In this document: in pieces, positions 1 to 7,982 of the stretch | How the letters are laid out: every line of letters starts with the position of its first letter | Numbering within the stretch: position 1 is the stretch's first letter | Origin: Bacillus sp. SG-1 | GTDB lineage: Bacteria; Bacillota; Bacilli; Bacillales; Bacillaceae_B | Length of the DNA stretch: 64,000 bases | Direction: 5' to 3' | NCBI RefSeq assembly: GCF_000181495.1 | Contig: NZ_ABCF01000004.1 | Coordinates: 1 to 64,000, forward strand | Made by a program: the position numbers and the translations under genes | Notes under the pieces: generated by a model | Databases searched by the model: none | Told to the model about the DNA's origin: nothing | The model's input: the letters and a program-made list of their open reading frames with translations, nothing else

Positions 1-432
1 CTGATGGATGAGCATCATTATCTATCCGCAGGTAATGCGAGCGGCGCGCTGACGATCGAGGGTGTTCCATCTGCCGCTTTCATTTGCTACGATATCAGAT
101 TTCCGGAATGGATGAGAACACACACAGCCGGCGGGGCAGAAGTGCTTTACGTCGTTGCGGAATGGCCGCTGGCCCGGCTTAACCATTGGAGAACGCTTCT
201 CCTGTCCCGAGCCATCGAAAACCAGTGCTATATCGTAGCATGCAACCGCAGCGGCAGTGATCCAAAAAACAAATTCGCCGGTCATTCCATGATCATCGAC
301 CCATGGGGAGAGATCCTGGAGGAAGCAGGTGAAGAAACAGAGGTCATCACCGCCGAATTGAACTTGGAAAAAGTAAAAGAGGTAAGAAAGCAGATTCCGA
401 TATTCCAGGATAGACGTCCGGAGCTTTATTAA
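1..432 (+). CDS. mtnU: Carbon-nitrogen hydrolase, C-terminal part (MtnU-like omega-amidase)
   Basis: This is the 3' end of a nitrilase-superfamily amidohydrolase; the reading frame is open at the left edge, so the true start lies outside the window. The catalytic-cysteine region is visible (CYDIRFPEW), followed by the conserved segment SRAIENQCYIVACNR and the family-typical C-terminus (SMIIDPWGEIL). In Bacillus the homologue MtnU lies beside the methionine-salvage genes and is thought to hydrolyse alpha-ketoglutaramate or a related omega-amide formed by the salvage transaminase. Here the S-box controlled mtnK-mtnA unit follows directly downstream, which supports the MtnU assignment. The family is clear from the sequence; the exact substrate is inferred from context. 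Confidence 0.8.
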   Translation: MMDEHHYLSAGNASGALTIEGVPSAAFICYDIRFPEWMRTHTAGGAEVLYVVAEWPLARLNHWRTLLLSRAIENQCYIVACNRSGSDPKNKFAGHSMIIDPWGEILEEAGEETEVITAELNLEKVKEVRKQIPIFQDRRPELY

Positions 433-528
433 TTGACTTTAACTCCAGATGCTCCACAAAATTGGAGTGTGAATTTTTTGAGTTTCGCTCGGCTGTCAGT
501 CCTGTGCCCCTGTTTTTATAAAAGTGAG

Positions 529-816
529 TGCTAAGAAAACCGAAGTATGTTGTATTCAGGGGTGATTGTAGCGTAAGGGGCGTGACCTCCTGCGGGACTA
601 GCGGGACGTCCAGTTCCAGCACCCAGCCCCTCGGGATCAAATAACCCACAGAGAAAAAAAGGAAAGATCACCTTTTCTTCTCTGTGGAACATTTGCCTGT
701 CGGGTCTGAGCAGGGCGCTTCCACTTTTTATACAGGCGCAGCCGAGGAGGCGCAACGCCCGCCCCGCGGAGTCATGCAACTGGAGCGGAAATCACGCAAT
801 ATTTACAAAAAGAGCT
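529..816. repeat. GC-rich MITE-like repeat, family II (copy A)
   Basis: A GC-rich repeat of about 290 bp whose core recurs at about 24.5, 37.7 and 62.2 kb, with fragments elsewhere. Recognisable core words are CTCCTGCGGGACTAGCGGGA, ACATTTGCCTGTCGGG and CGCCCGCCCCGCGGAGTC. The right end (about 801-816) reads, on the other strand, GCTCTTTTTGTAAATATTG, which resembles the terminal repeat of the 190-bp MITE family. No target duplication is visible for this copy. An apparent reading frame inside it recurs in other copies and is not a gene. Confidence 0.7.
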
Positions 817-836
817 GAGATATTTTTTAAAAACTA

Positions 837-865
837 TTGACAATTAAACCCAAAGTTAGTTTAAT
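837..865 (+). promoter_or_regulatory. Predicted sigma-A promoter of the mtnK S-box leader
   Basis: A TTGACA -35 box (837-842) and a TTTAAT -10 box (860-865) are separated by 17 bp. Transcription would begin about 40 bp before the first helix of the S-box riboswitch, the normal arrangement for a leader RNA. Confidence 0.7.
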
Positions 866-910
866 GTTCATCAGGAATATTAAATGTTTTAAAAAATCAA
901 ATATTACATT

Positions 911-1063
911 CTCTTATCAAGAGTAGGCGGAGGGATTTGGCCCGATGAAGCCCAGCAACCGACTGTCACCAGCATAGCTGGAGCGTTTTATTAAACGCTG
1001 GTATCCACCTGACAGCACGGTGCTACTTCCAACAGAAAGAGTAATCTTTCTGGCAGATAAGAG
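911..1063 (+). ncRNA. SAM-I (S-box) riboswitch
   Basis: The closing helix P1 is a perfect 8-bp pair, CTCTTATC (911-918) with GATAAGAG (1056-1063). Inside are the conserved S-box elements AGGGATTTGGCCCGATGAAGC, the CAGCAACCG segment and the 3' part GCACGGTGCTACTTCCAACAG. This is a S-adenosylmethionine-sensing off-switch; it precedes mtnK and fits repression of methionine salvage when SAM is abundant. A Rho-independent terminator follows. Confidence 0.95.
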
Positions 1064-1083
1064 GTGCGAAGTCCAAATGTCTT

Positions 1084-1114
1084 CAAGCCTCTTTCTAAAT
1101 GAAAGGGGCTTTTT
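1084..1114 (+). terminator. S-box expression-platform terminator
   Basis: The hairpin AAGCCTCTTTC / GAAAGGGGCTT is followed by a T run. It is the expression platform of the upstream SAM-I riboswitch, forming when SAM is bound. Confidence 0.85.
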
Positions 1115-1128
1115 ACTTAGATAAAAAG

Positions 1129-1146
1129 CCTCCTTAACCAAGGAGG
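1129..1146 (+). promoter_or_regulatory. Hairpin that would sequester the mtnK ribosome binding site
   Basis: CCTCCTT (1129-1135) is the exact complement of the Shine-Dalgarno AAGGAGG (1140-1146), with a 4-nt loop AACC. The preceding AAAAAGCC (1124-1131) can instead pair with GGCTTTTT of the terminator tail (about 1107-1114). The leader therefore has mutually exclusive pairings that could also affect translation. The pairings are seen in the sequence; the regulatory role is inference. Confidence 0.5.
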
Positions 1147-1154
1147 AATCAGAA

Positions 1155-2326
1155 ATGGGAATCTTAAAACAAAATGGATATTATCCTTTAACAGAAAATA
1201 GTGCAGTGGATTTAGCCAGGTCATTAGGCTTTTTTGACGAAAATGAAGAGCTGTACTGCAATGAAATCGGCGATGGAAATCTGAATTATGTGTTCAGGGT
1301 CGGCAATCACCTTTACGAAAAATCAATTATCATCAAACAGGCGCTTCCTTATGCGAAAGTCGTCGGAGAAAGCATGCCGCTGACACTGAAGAGAGCTCAG
1401 ATTGAAAGCAGTGCCCTCCAGAAATACCGTGAGCTCATCCCGGAATCCATCCCGCAAATATTGTATACAGATGATGAGCTCGCTGTGACGGTGATGGAAG
1501 ATTTATCAGATTATAAGATTCTGAGAAAAGGCTTGATTGAAGGAGAAGTATATCCGCATCTGCCAAAGCATGTTGGTAATTACCTGGCAAAAACCCTCTT
1601 TTCACTTCGGATTTTGGCTTGAACGGCAGAGAGAAGAAAGAACTGGTTGGCCGGTTCATCAACCCTGAGTTGTGCAAGATCACGGAGGACCTTGTTTTTA
1701 CCGACCCGTTCTATGACCATGAAAGCAATGATTTTGAGGAAGAGCTAAGAGAGAAGGTTGAAGGCCTCTGGAGTGATTCTGTGGTAAGACTTGAAGCCGG
1801 TAAACTAAAGAGAAAATTCTTAACACAGGCTGATGCCTTGCTTCACGGTGATCTTCATACAGGTAGTATCTTCGTTAAAGAAGACGATACCAAAATCATC
1901 GACCCGGAGTTCGCATTCTTTGGGCCAATCGGATTTGATATCGGACAGTTTTTTGCGAACATCCTCTTAAATTCCCTATCAAGACCAAAAGAGGACCATG
2001 CCGGAAGACTCTCAATCATTTCTGAAACTTGGAGAGTATTTTCCTCTGAATTTACTAAACTATGGCTCGAGCACAATCAGGAAACCTACTCCACAACAGC
2101 TGGTTACCTGGAACATATCCTGGCTGAAATCTTTGAGGATTCCATCGGTTTTGCCGGATGTGAAATCATCAGGCGTACAATCGGACTCGCTCACGTCGCA
2201 GACCTTGATGGAATTACAGACAAGACAACCAGATTAAAAGCTAAATCAGAGGCCATCGATTTGGGAAGAAGGTTGATTCTCCAAAGGAAAATCATTAAAG
2301 GCCCTGAACAACTGGCATTATATTAG
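1155..2326 (+). pseudogene. mtnK: 5-methylthioribose kinase, frameshifted
   Basis: MtnK phosphorylates 5-methylthioribose with ATP to give methylthioribose-1-phosphate, the first salvage step after nucleosidase cleavage. Two adjacent reading frames (1155-1622 and about 1619-2326) together give a protein of about 390 residues, close to the normal length. Frame 1 carries the N-lobe (GDGNLNYVFRV; IIIKQALPYAK) and frame 2 the kinase catalytic site (LLHGDLHTGS, then DPEFAFFGP). The break is at the TTTT run 1599-1602. One additional T restores the expected continuation, in which F-S-L-R becomes F-F-T-S-D-F-G-L-N. The start has an AAGGAGG site 8 bp upstream. The stop codon TAG takes its G from the first base of an inserted MITE. 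It is either a real frameshift or a homopolymer consensus error; the rest of the gene looks undamaged. Confidence 0.85.
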
Positions 2327-2698
2327 GCTCTTTTCTAAATTTGTTGCTATTTAATATAAAGTTCAAGAGATATAGCCATATTTCATACGAATCACCTTGG
2401 TAAACAAGAAAGAAAAGAGCTATTCCCCCTGTTCAGTAAGCCCCGGTACCCGAGGGAAAATTCCGGCCCTTTGGATTTTTCCGATAGCAACAATCTTTAC
2501 GAATTCAGCGTTTCTAAAACTTTGTTGCTATTCAATATGAAAGACAAAAAAATATAGTCATAATCCAAGGAAATATCATGGTAAGCAAGATAGAAAAGAG
2601 CTACTCTCCCTGTTCACAGAGAAAAAACCTTGTAACCAGGGGAAAAATCCGGCACTAGGGATTTTTTCCGGAAACAACACTCAATACGAAAAACAGCA
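2326..2698. mobile_element. Tandem dimer of the ~190-bp MITE (family I)
   Basis: Two head-to-tail copies of the element (2326-2510 and 2511-2698) lie between mtnK and mtnA. The left end begins GGCTCTTTTC and the right end finishes ACGAAAAACAGCA. The pair is flanked by TTATATTA (2318-2325) and TTATACTA (2699-2706), a 7/8 match for an 8-bp target duplication, so the dimer probably inserted as one unit. The second copy lacks the first five terminal bases at the junction. Each copy contains a terminator-like hairpin (GGATTTTTCC-type stem). Confidence 0.8.
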
Positions 2699-2718
2699 TT
2701 ATACTAAGGGGGAAGATC

Positions 2719-3765
2719 ATGACAACCGAGACGACAACCATCCGCTCTGTACAGTGGAAGGACGATCACATTCTGCTGCTGGATCAGCAAAAACTTCCGC
2801 ATGTAACGGAGTTCATTAAACTTACGACAATTGAGCATGTATGGGAGAGCATTCACACTCTGAAGGTCAGAGGAGCACCGGCTATTGGTATCACGGCAGC
2901 TTTCGGGCTTGCACTCTGGGCTCAATCTTTTCAGGAAAAAGAAAATTACCTTGGCTTTTACTATGAACTTGAAAAAAAGCGCAAATACTTGGAAAGTTCC
3001 CGTCCAACAGCGGTAAACCTGGCGTGGGCCCTGACAAGGCTTTTTAACCGGTTCGCCCAGGCGGCTACCGTTGAAGAAGGACAATCACTTCTGCTGGAAG
3101 AAGCATTAATCATCGCCAACGAGGATGAAGAAGTTTGCAGATCAATCGGGGAGTATGCCGCTGAACTATTCAATGAAGGGGATGCTGTCCTGACGCATTG
3201 TAATGCAGGCGGAATTGCCACTGCCCGGTATGGCACAGCCTTAGCTCCGTTTTATATTGCCAAAGAAAAAGGAATCGAACTGAAAGTATACGCTACCGAA
3301 ACAAGACCGGTCCTTCAGGGGGCACGGTTGACCGTCTGGGAATTAATGCAGGCCGGTATTGATGTCACCCTCATCACAGATAACATGGCCGCCCATACAA
3401 TCGCAGAAAAAAATATTTCTGCCATCATCGTTGGTGCGGACAGAATTGCGGCGAACGGCGATACAGCCAATAAAATCGGAACCCTGGGACTGGCAATCCT
3501 GGCAAAAGCATTCAATATCCCTTTCTACGTAGCGTCCCCTTTATCAACGATTGACCTGGCCATCGAAACAGGGGCTGAGATTCCTATCGAAGAACGAACC
3601 CCTGAAGAGGTTACCCACTTGAATGGAGTGGAAGTGGCTGCCAAAGGGGTAAAAGTGTTTAACCCTGCCTTCGACGTTACACCGAATGAATACATTACAG
3701 CCATTATTACAGAAAAAGGAATCCTTAAAGGGAATTATAAAGAACAGTTATCCTCTTTAATATAG
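2719..3765 (+). CDS. mtnA: S-methyl-5-thioribose-1-phosphate isomerase
   Basis: MtnA isomerises methylthioribose-1-phosphate to methylthioribulose-1-phosphate, the step after MtnK. The 348-residue protein has the family length and landmarks: RGAPAIG (about residues 51-57), the catalytic cysteine in THCNAGG (about 161) and the catalytic aspartate in [10 protein letters not shown] (about 241). It belongs to the eIF2B-related aldose-ketose isomerase fold. The ATG is preceded by AAGGGGGAAG. It follows mtnK in the same direction, as in an mtnKA operon, but 0.4 kb of MITE sequence with internal hairpins now separates them. This might reduce read-through from the S-box promoter. Confidence 0.95.
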   Translation: MTTETTTIRSVQWKDDHILLLDQQKLPHVTEFIKLTTIEHVWESIHTLKVRGAPAIGITAAFGLALWAQSFQEKENYLGFYYELEKKRKYLESSRPTAVNLAWALTRLFNRFAQAATVEEGQSLLLEEALIIANEDEEVCRSIGEYAAELFNEGDAVLTHCNAGGIATARYGTALAPFYIAKEKGIELKVYATETRPVLQGARLTVWELMQAGIDVTLITDNMAAHTIAEKNISAIIVGADRIAANGDTANKIGTLGLAILAKAFNIPFYVASPLSTIDLAIETGAEIPIEERTPEEVTHLNGVEVAAKGVKVFNPAFDVTPNEYITAIITEKGILKGNYKEQLSSLI

Positions 3766-3882
3766 TGAATTCTATTCTAATGAGTATTGATTTTCGCTTC
3801 AGGTTCGCTCCGGCACCATCAACAACTTTAACAAATCAAGCCCAATCTTTTAGAGAACTTTCTTAGAGTAAAACCCTACTAG

Positions 3883-3928
3883 TGTGCCTGGTACAAATCA
3901 GATGTTCTGTACCAGGCACCTTTTTTTG
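3883..3928 (+). terminator. Terminator downstream of mtnA
   Basis: A perfect 12-bp inverted repeat, GTGCCTGGTACA (3883-3894) and TGTACCAGGCAC (3908-3919), is followed by a T7 run. It lies 118 bp after the mtnA stop and is a good Rho-independent terminator for the salvage unit. Confidence 0.85.
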
Positions 3929-4007
3929 TAGAAGCCCCTTCTCAATACGTATAATGAAAGAAATATCTATAGCGAAAAACTAGATGATGTGAGGACTTGG
4001 AGTTTTT

Positions 4008-4240
4008 CAAGGACATCAAACAACAAAATGAAAGCTATAAGTGTCTTGAGCACCTTTCTCAAGGACATCAAACATGAAAACGAATGCCAAAAGTGTCTTG
4101 AGCACCTCTCTCAAGGACATCAAACAAGAAAACGAAAGCCATAAGTGTCTTGAAGACCTTTCTCAAGGACAACAAACATTAAAAATAAAGCAAAAAGTGT
4201 CTTGGGCACTTCTCTCACTGACATGAAAGCAGGGATCATC
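4008..4240. repeat. Phased 52-bp tandem array (array 1)
   Basis: Units beginning CAAGGACATCAAAC start at 4008, 4060, 4112 and 4164, and a degenerate one at 4216, so the period is exactly 52 bp. Within each unit AGGACA faces TGTCTT at 26 bp, and TGTCTTGAG pairs with the next CTCAAGGACA. The last unit runs up to the start codon of the MBL hydrolase gene and supplies its ribosome binding site region. Confidence 0.85.
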
Positions 4241-5164
4241 ATGGCAAAAAAACGCTATAAAAACTTAGACAATGTCAACAACCAAAAATCAGTAGGTGAC
4301 CTGCTGAAATGGATGAAGGAACGACGATCGAAAACAAAAGATCTGAAGACACAGATTCCGCAGGCTCCTCATAAAGAGGTAAGAAGGCTGCAGCACAACC
4401 GGGAACAGGCTTCCATCACATGGATCGGTCACTCAACATTCCTTATTCAATTGAACGGATTGAATATTTTGACGGACCCTGTATGGGCAAGAAGGATGGG
4501 GGCGGGCAAGAGACTGACAGACCCTGGGCTGGATCTGAAGGAGATCCCAGCTATTGACATCGTGTTGATTTCCCACGGGCACTATGATCATTTGGATTTT
4601 GCCACCATCAGAAAAATTAAAGGCACCCCAACCTTCTATATCCCTCATGGTCTGAAACCAGCATTTACAAGAAGGGGATACAAGAAGGTTATAGAAGCGA
4701 ACTGGTGGGATTCGTTCAACTCGCAAGGAATCACCATCGAATTTGTGCCTGCGCAGCATTGGACTAAACGCACTCTGTCAGATACCAACACATCCCATTG
4801 GGGAGGCTGGGTACTGGGTTTCGAAAGCCAAAAACAACCGATATATTTTGTCGGTGATACAGGATACTTTAGAGGCTTCAAAGACATTGCAGAGAAGCTC
4901 TCACCAGAGATCATTCTAATGCCGATAGGGGCCTATGAACCTGAATGGTTTATGAAGGACAGCCATATCAATCCGGAAGATGCGGTGAAAGCCTTCATCG
5001 AAATGAATGCCGGATTGTTCATTCCGATGCATTACGGTGCTTACCGGCTTGCAGATGACACTGGTCCGGAAGCACTTGACCGCCTTCTTGCTGAATGGCA
5101 GAAAACCGGCTTGGAAGATGAAAAACTAAAAGTACTGGCTATTGGGGAGACTCTCTGGCTTTGA
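4241..5164 (+). CDS. MBL-fold metallo-hydrolase (UlaG/NAPE-PLD-like)
   Basis: A 307-residue metallo-beta-lactamase-fold enzyme with the zinc motif HGHYDHLD (about residues 112-119). Further metal or structural landmarks are TWIGHSTFLIQ near the N-terminus, FVGDTGYF in the middle and MHYGAYRLADD near the C-terminus. The family (COG2220) includes NAPE-hydrolysing phospholipase D-like and UlaG-like hydrolases; the substrate cannot be told from sequence. I chose the ATG at 4241, with AGGGATC upstream, over an in-frame TTG at 4202 because 4202 lies inside the 52-bp repeat array. It stands alone, with the cwlJ gene 160 bp downstream under its own ribosome binding site. Confidence 0.85.
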   Translation: MAKKRYKNLDNVNNQKSVGDLLKWMKERRSKTKDLKTQIPQAPHKEVRRLQHNREQASITWIGHSTFLIQLNGLNILTDPVWARRMGAGKRLTDPGLDLKEIPAIDIVLISHGHYDHLDFATIRKIKGTPTFYIPHGLKPAFTRRGYKKVIEANWWDSFNSQGITIEFVPAQHWTKRTLSDTNTSHWGGWVLGFESQKQPIYFVGDTGYFRGFKDIAEKLSPEIILMPIGAYEPEWFMKDSHINPEDAVKAFIEMNAGLFIPMHYGAYRLADDTGPEALDRLLAEWQKTGLEDEKLKVLAIGETLWL

Positions 5165-5327
5165 GAACTGCCATGAATAGAGCAGTTTTACCTTCAGCGG
5201 TTTCCCTTTTTTACAGACAACAAATGTTTTCATGTCAAACTTCAAAGATCCCAAAATAATCGCCACTAATTTTCTTCTTTTGAATATACATGGTTATTAG
5301 GATTGACAAAAGGAGGTATGTTTCTAT

Positions 5328-5753
5328 ATGGCAGTTTTGAAAGCGCCGGAGGAACATGTTAAACTGCTGGCGAGACTGATGAGAGCGGAAGCAGAAGGGG
5401 ACGGCCGCCTGGGGATGCTTACAGTAGGCAATACCGGGGTAAACCGAGTCATATCAAACTGTTTGGATTTTAAGGATATCAGGACATTGAGAGATATGAT
5501 TTATCAAAGTCCGGGCGGATTTGAAGCCACCGTGAAAGGTTATTTTTATCAGAGGGCAAGGGAAAAAGATATTGCTCTTGCAAGACAGGTCATAAAAGGG
5601 TGGAAGTATCACCCTGCATCCTATGCCTTATGGTTTTACCGGCCGGATGGTGCTTGTCCGCCAACCTGGTACAATCAGAAGAATGTGGGAAGATACAAAG
5701 CACACTGCTTCTTCGCGCCGACTCGCGAAGACTGCCCGCAGGTATATTATTAA
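5328..5753 (+). CDS. cwlJ: Spore cortex-lytic cell wall hydrolase
   Basis: CwlJ degrades the spore cortex peptidoglycan during germination and is sited in the spore coat. The 141-residue product matches the family in length and shows the hydrolase_2 motif LMRAEAEGDGRLGM with the catalytic glutamate. The segments VGNTGVNRV and YFYQRAREKDIALA and a tyrosine/tryptophan-rich C-terminus (SYALWFYRPDG, PPTWYNQKNVGRYKAHCF) are also typical. A strong AAAGGAGG site precedes the ATG. No gerQ partner is adjacent. The stop codon lies within the 8-bp duplication made by a MITE insertion, so the 3' untranslated region is now MITE sequence. Confidence 0.93.
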   Translation: MAVLKAPEEHVKLLARLMRAEAEGDGRLGMLTVGNTGVNRVISNCLDFKDIRTLRDMIYQSPGGFEATVKGYFYQRAREKDIALARQVIKGWKYHPASYALWFYRPDGACPPTWYNQKNVGRYKAHCFFAPTREDCPQVYY

Positions 5754-5754
5754 T

Positions 5755-5943
5755 GGCTGTTTTTGTGTAGATTGCTGCTTTTGGAAAAATCCCTTGGGCC
5801 GGATTTTTCCCCAGGTTACAGGATTTTCCTCTCTGAACAGGGAGAGCAGCTCTATTCTTCCTTGCTTACCAGGATATTTCGTGTGAATGATGTTATATTT
5901 TTCGAATTCATATTAAATAGCAACAAAATTTGAGAAAAGAGCC
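5755..5943. mobile_element. MITE family I, 189 bp, inserted at the cwlJ stop codon
   Basis: In reverse orientation relative to the 23.2-kb copy: it begins GGCTGTTTTTG and ends TGAGAAAAGAGCC. It is flanked by the exact 8-bp direct repeat TTATTAAT (5747-5754 and 5944-5951); the left copy contains the cwlJ TAA. It includes the hairpin GGAAAAATCC...GGATTTTTCC. Confidence 0.85.
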
Positions 5944-5960
5944 TTATTAATACACAAAGC

Positions 5961-5991
5961 AAAGCTTGCGAGCTCACCCGCAAGCTTTTTC
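5961..5991 (+). terminator. Rho-independent terminator after cwlJ
   Basis: AAAGCTTGCG and CGCAAGCTTT pair around an 8-nt loop, followed by further T residues. The MITE separates it from cwlJ. Confidence 0.8.
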
Positions 5992-6091
5992 CCGGTGACG
6001 TCCCGGTTTTTGTCGAATTCAGCCATTGTTTACGAAAAATCCTATGGGATATGATATAACTAATAATGAATAGACTTTAGGAGGATCATAG

Positions 6092-6697
6092 ATGCTTAGC
6101 AAAACAATCAAAACGTACATAGAAGAAGAAATGAAGGATAACAGAATCAGCTTGTTTTCAGATGAAAGAGTCTTTGCAGAGGAACACGGACTTCTACCTG
6201 AAGGAACCGCTGCGGAACCTTTGGATGATTCCGTACGCTTTCATGACGCACTGATTGAACGGGTGAATAAAGAAACAGAAGAGCTTGTAAAAACAGAAGA
6301 GACCCCAGACTTTCTGCAAACTCCTGTCAATTTTGTCAAACAGCATGTAGATGAGTTTCTATATATCGACAGCAAGTGGTTTGATATCATCAGAATCGAT
6401 GGTTTAACAATTGAAGTCGATGATGTTTTTGGCCATTACAGCGTTTTAACTGGTCTAAAGCAGCAAAAGAAGTACACCAATGAGTTGAAAGCCATCCTGT
6501 CGGAAAAACTTCATGGTGAAGACAAAGTTCAACTGATGTGGAATGACAAAGATGGTTTGTTTGATATCAATCTTTCAATCGACAAACTGGAAGGTTTTAA
6601 TGAAAATGAGTCACTTGGAAAAAACCTTCAGCTGATTTACCATTTCTTCTTTTCTTCTCTTAAAGAGATGGAAGAAAAGAATAGTAACAAAGCGTAA
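6092..6697 (+). CDS. Conserved hypothetical protein, 201 aa
   Basis: I do not recognise this protein with confidence. It is acidic and soluble, with no signal peptide or membrane segment. It starts with MLSKTIKTYIEEEM, has an alternating charged middle region and a C-terminal helix with several phenylalanines (YHFFFSSLKEME). A TAGGAGG site 7 bp upstream of the ATG and a clear terminator behind the stop show a real monocistronic gene. Proteins of this length and character are common in Bacillaceae, and some are labelled branched-chain amino acid aminotransferase on weak grounds. Nothing here shows a PLP enzyme, so I do not adopt that name. Confidence 0.75.
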   Translation: MLSKTIKTYIEEEMKDNRISLFSDERVFAEEHGLLPEGTAAEPLDDSVRFHDALIERVNKETEELVKTEETPDFLQTPVNFVKQHVDEFLYIDSKWFDIIRIDGLTIEVDDVFGHYSVLTGLKQQKKYTNELKAILSEKLHGEDKVQLMWNDKDGLFDINLSIDKLEGFNENESLGKNLQLIYHFFFSSLKEMEEKNSNKA

Positions 6698-6738
6698 TCA
6701 GTCCCGTTTTTTTGAAGAAACAAAAAAATAATTCTGAA

Positions 6739-6787
6739 ATAGCACCCAACTAACATTTTATTGTGTTAATGTGGGTGCTATTTTATT
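6739..6787 (+). terminator. Rho-independent terminator
   Basis: TAGCACCCAACTAACA pairs with TGTTAATGTGGGTGCTA with one bulged position, followed by TTTTATTT. It closes the hypothetical gene at 6092. Confidence 0.85.
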
Positions 6788-6913
6788 TGGTCAATCTTAG
6801 CCTATTACCAGTTCATTCAAAAACATATAGCAATATGTGGTAAAATATACTGAAAGATTATGAGAATTCAGTCTTTAACTAACGGGATTCAGTAAAGAAG
6901 AGGGGTAAATAAT

Positions 6914-7831
6914 ATGGCTGAACAAAGTCAATTGTTGGATGATCTTATTGATTTAGGAGATGGATTGAGATTAGTTTATAAAGAACCTAAAGAATACATT
7001 CGTTACTATTCCATCTATTATGGACAAAAATATGCAGACTACTTTTTTAGAAGATCTACGGAGACGATGATTGAAGTCGCATCCATTTTTGACTGTGGAT
7101 ATTTAATCATGAAGGAAGAAAACATCATCGGCGGTGTATTCCTGAAGCCGAATTTCATGTCAGATTTATTTGTTATTCCGCCTTATCAGGGTTATAAAGG
7201 ATTAGCGCACAAGCTTTTATGCCATCTAAAAAAGATTTCAAAGCCTGAAGAGAAAATCTTCCTGAGAGAGATTGTAGAAGAACACGTCGCAACTTATATA
7301 CAAAAAGGATGCGAGGTTAATGAGGTTAATTATTGGATGATTCGCCCGACGCAATCATTAGAGGCAGTTCTCCCTGAAGGTTATTTATCAAGATCTGTTT
7401 TATCGGAAGACATAGAGGATATAGCCTGTTTAATTATGAAAGCTTATAAAGCAAATCCAGCCTATAAACAAATCGGAACGAAAGAGGATTATGCTAATCA
7501 CGTGAAGGAGTTCATAGAAAAATATCAAACCAATAGAATCATGGATGAGTGTTCAAGGGTTATTGTAGAACAGAGCACGACCAACATAGTGGGTGTCTGT
7601 CTGCATATGGAATTCGAACAATATCCTCTGATCATGAGTCTCGCCGTAGACCCTGAGCATCAGCAAAAAGGGATTGGACGATTCCTTTTAACCAATTCCA
7701 TTAACATATCGAGTAAAGAGTACCCGGCAACCCGTTTATCTGTACTAAAAGACAATTCAGCAATCAAGCTTTATGAAAGCCTTGGATTCATTAAAAATAA
7801 ATCTATTACGGATATGTATTTAGTGTACTAA
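6914..7831 (+). CDS. GNAT family N-acetyltransferase, two-domain
   Basis: A 305-residue protein with two GNAT-like halves. The C-terminal half has a clear acetyl-CoA binding signature (SLAVDPEHQQKGIGRFLL) followed by RLSVLKDNSAIKLYESLGF. The N-terminal half has a weaker version (VIPPYQGYKGLAHKLL), suggesting a duplicated fold with only the C-terminal half likely catalytic. The substrate is unknown. The ATG follows AGAGGGGTAAATAAT, and a strong terminator closes the gene, so it is a single-gene unit. The segment at 6790-6913 upstream is AT-rich and includes possible promoter sequence. Confidence 0.85.
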   Translation: MAEQSQLLDDLIDLGDGLRLVYKEPKEYIRYYSIYYGQKYADYFFRRSTETMIEVASIFDCGYLIMKEENIIGGVFLKPNFMSDLFVIPPYQGYKGLAHKLLCHLKKISKPEEKIFLREIVEEHVATYIQKGCEVNEVNYWMIRPTQSLEAVLPEGYLSRSVLSEDIEDIACLIMKAYKANPAYKQIGTKEDYANHVKEFIEKYQTNRIMDECSRVIVEQSTTNIVGVCLHMEFEQYPLIMSLAVDPEHQQKGIGRFLLTNSINISSKEYPATRLSVLKDNSAIKLYESLGFIKNKSITDMYLVY

Positions 7832-7888
7832 AATGAAAGCCTTAGTGATTGTTAGACTTATAAGAACTAGGAAGAAGTATACTAAATG

Positions 7889-7924
7889 AAAAAGCTTGGG
7901 GGTACCACTCCCAAGCTTTTTTGT
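7889..7924 (+). terminator. Rho-independent terminator
   Basis: AAAGCTTGGG and CCCAAGCTTT form a 10-bp stem around TGGTACCACT-like loop sequence, followed by a T run. It serves the GNAT gene. Confidence 0.85.
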
Positions 7925-7982
7925 GTCATTTGTATGCTTACCTCCAGGTTATCATTTAATTTCAAGGGAAATCGCTTCACTG

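Noticed and set aside
531-779. Minus-strand gene of about 82 codons
   Set aside because: A nearly identical frame (SAGRA..LLGCACIKSGSAL) appears at 37738-38004; it is part of the family II repeat and lacks a ribosome binding site.
4202-4240. TTG start for the MBL hydrolase
   Set aside because: The segment is part of the 52-bp repeat and does not resemble the family N-terminus.
6092-6697. Branched-chain amino acid aminotransferase
   Set aside because: No PLP-binding lysine context or fold features are visible; the name would be unsupported.
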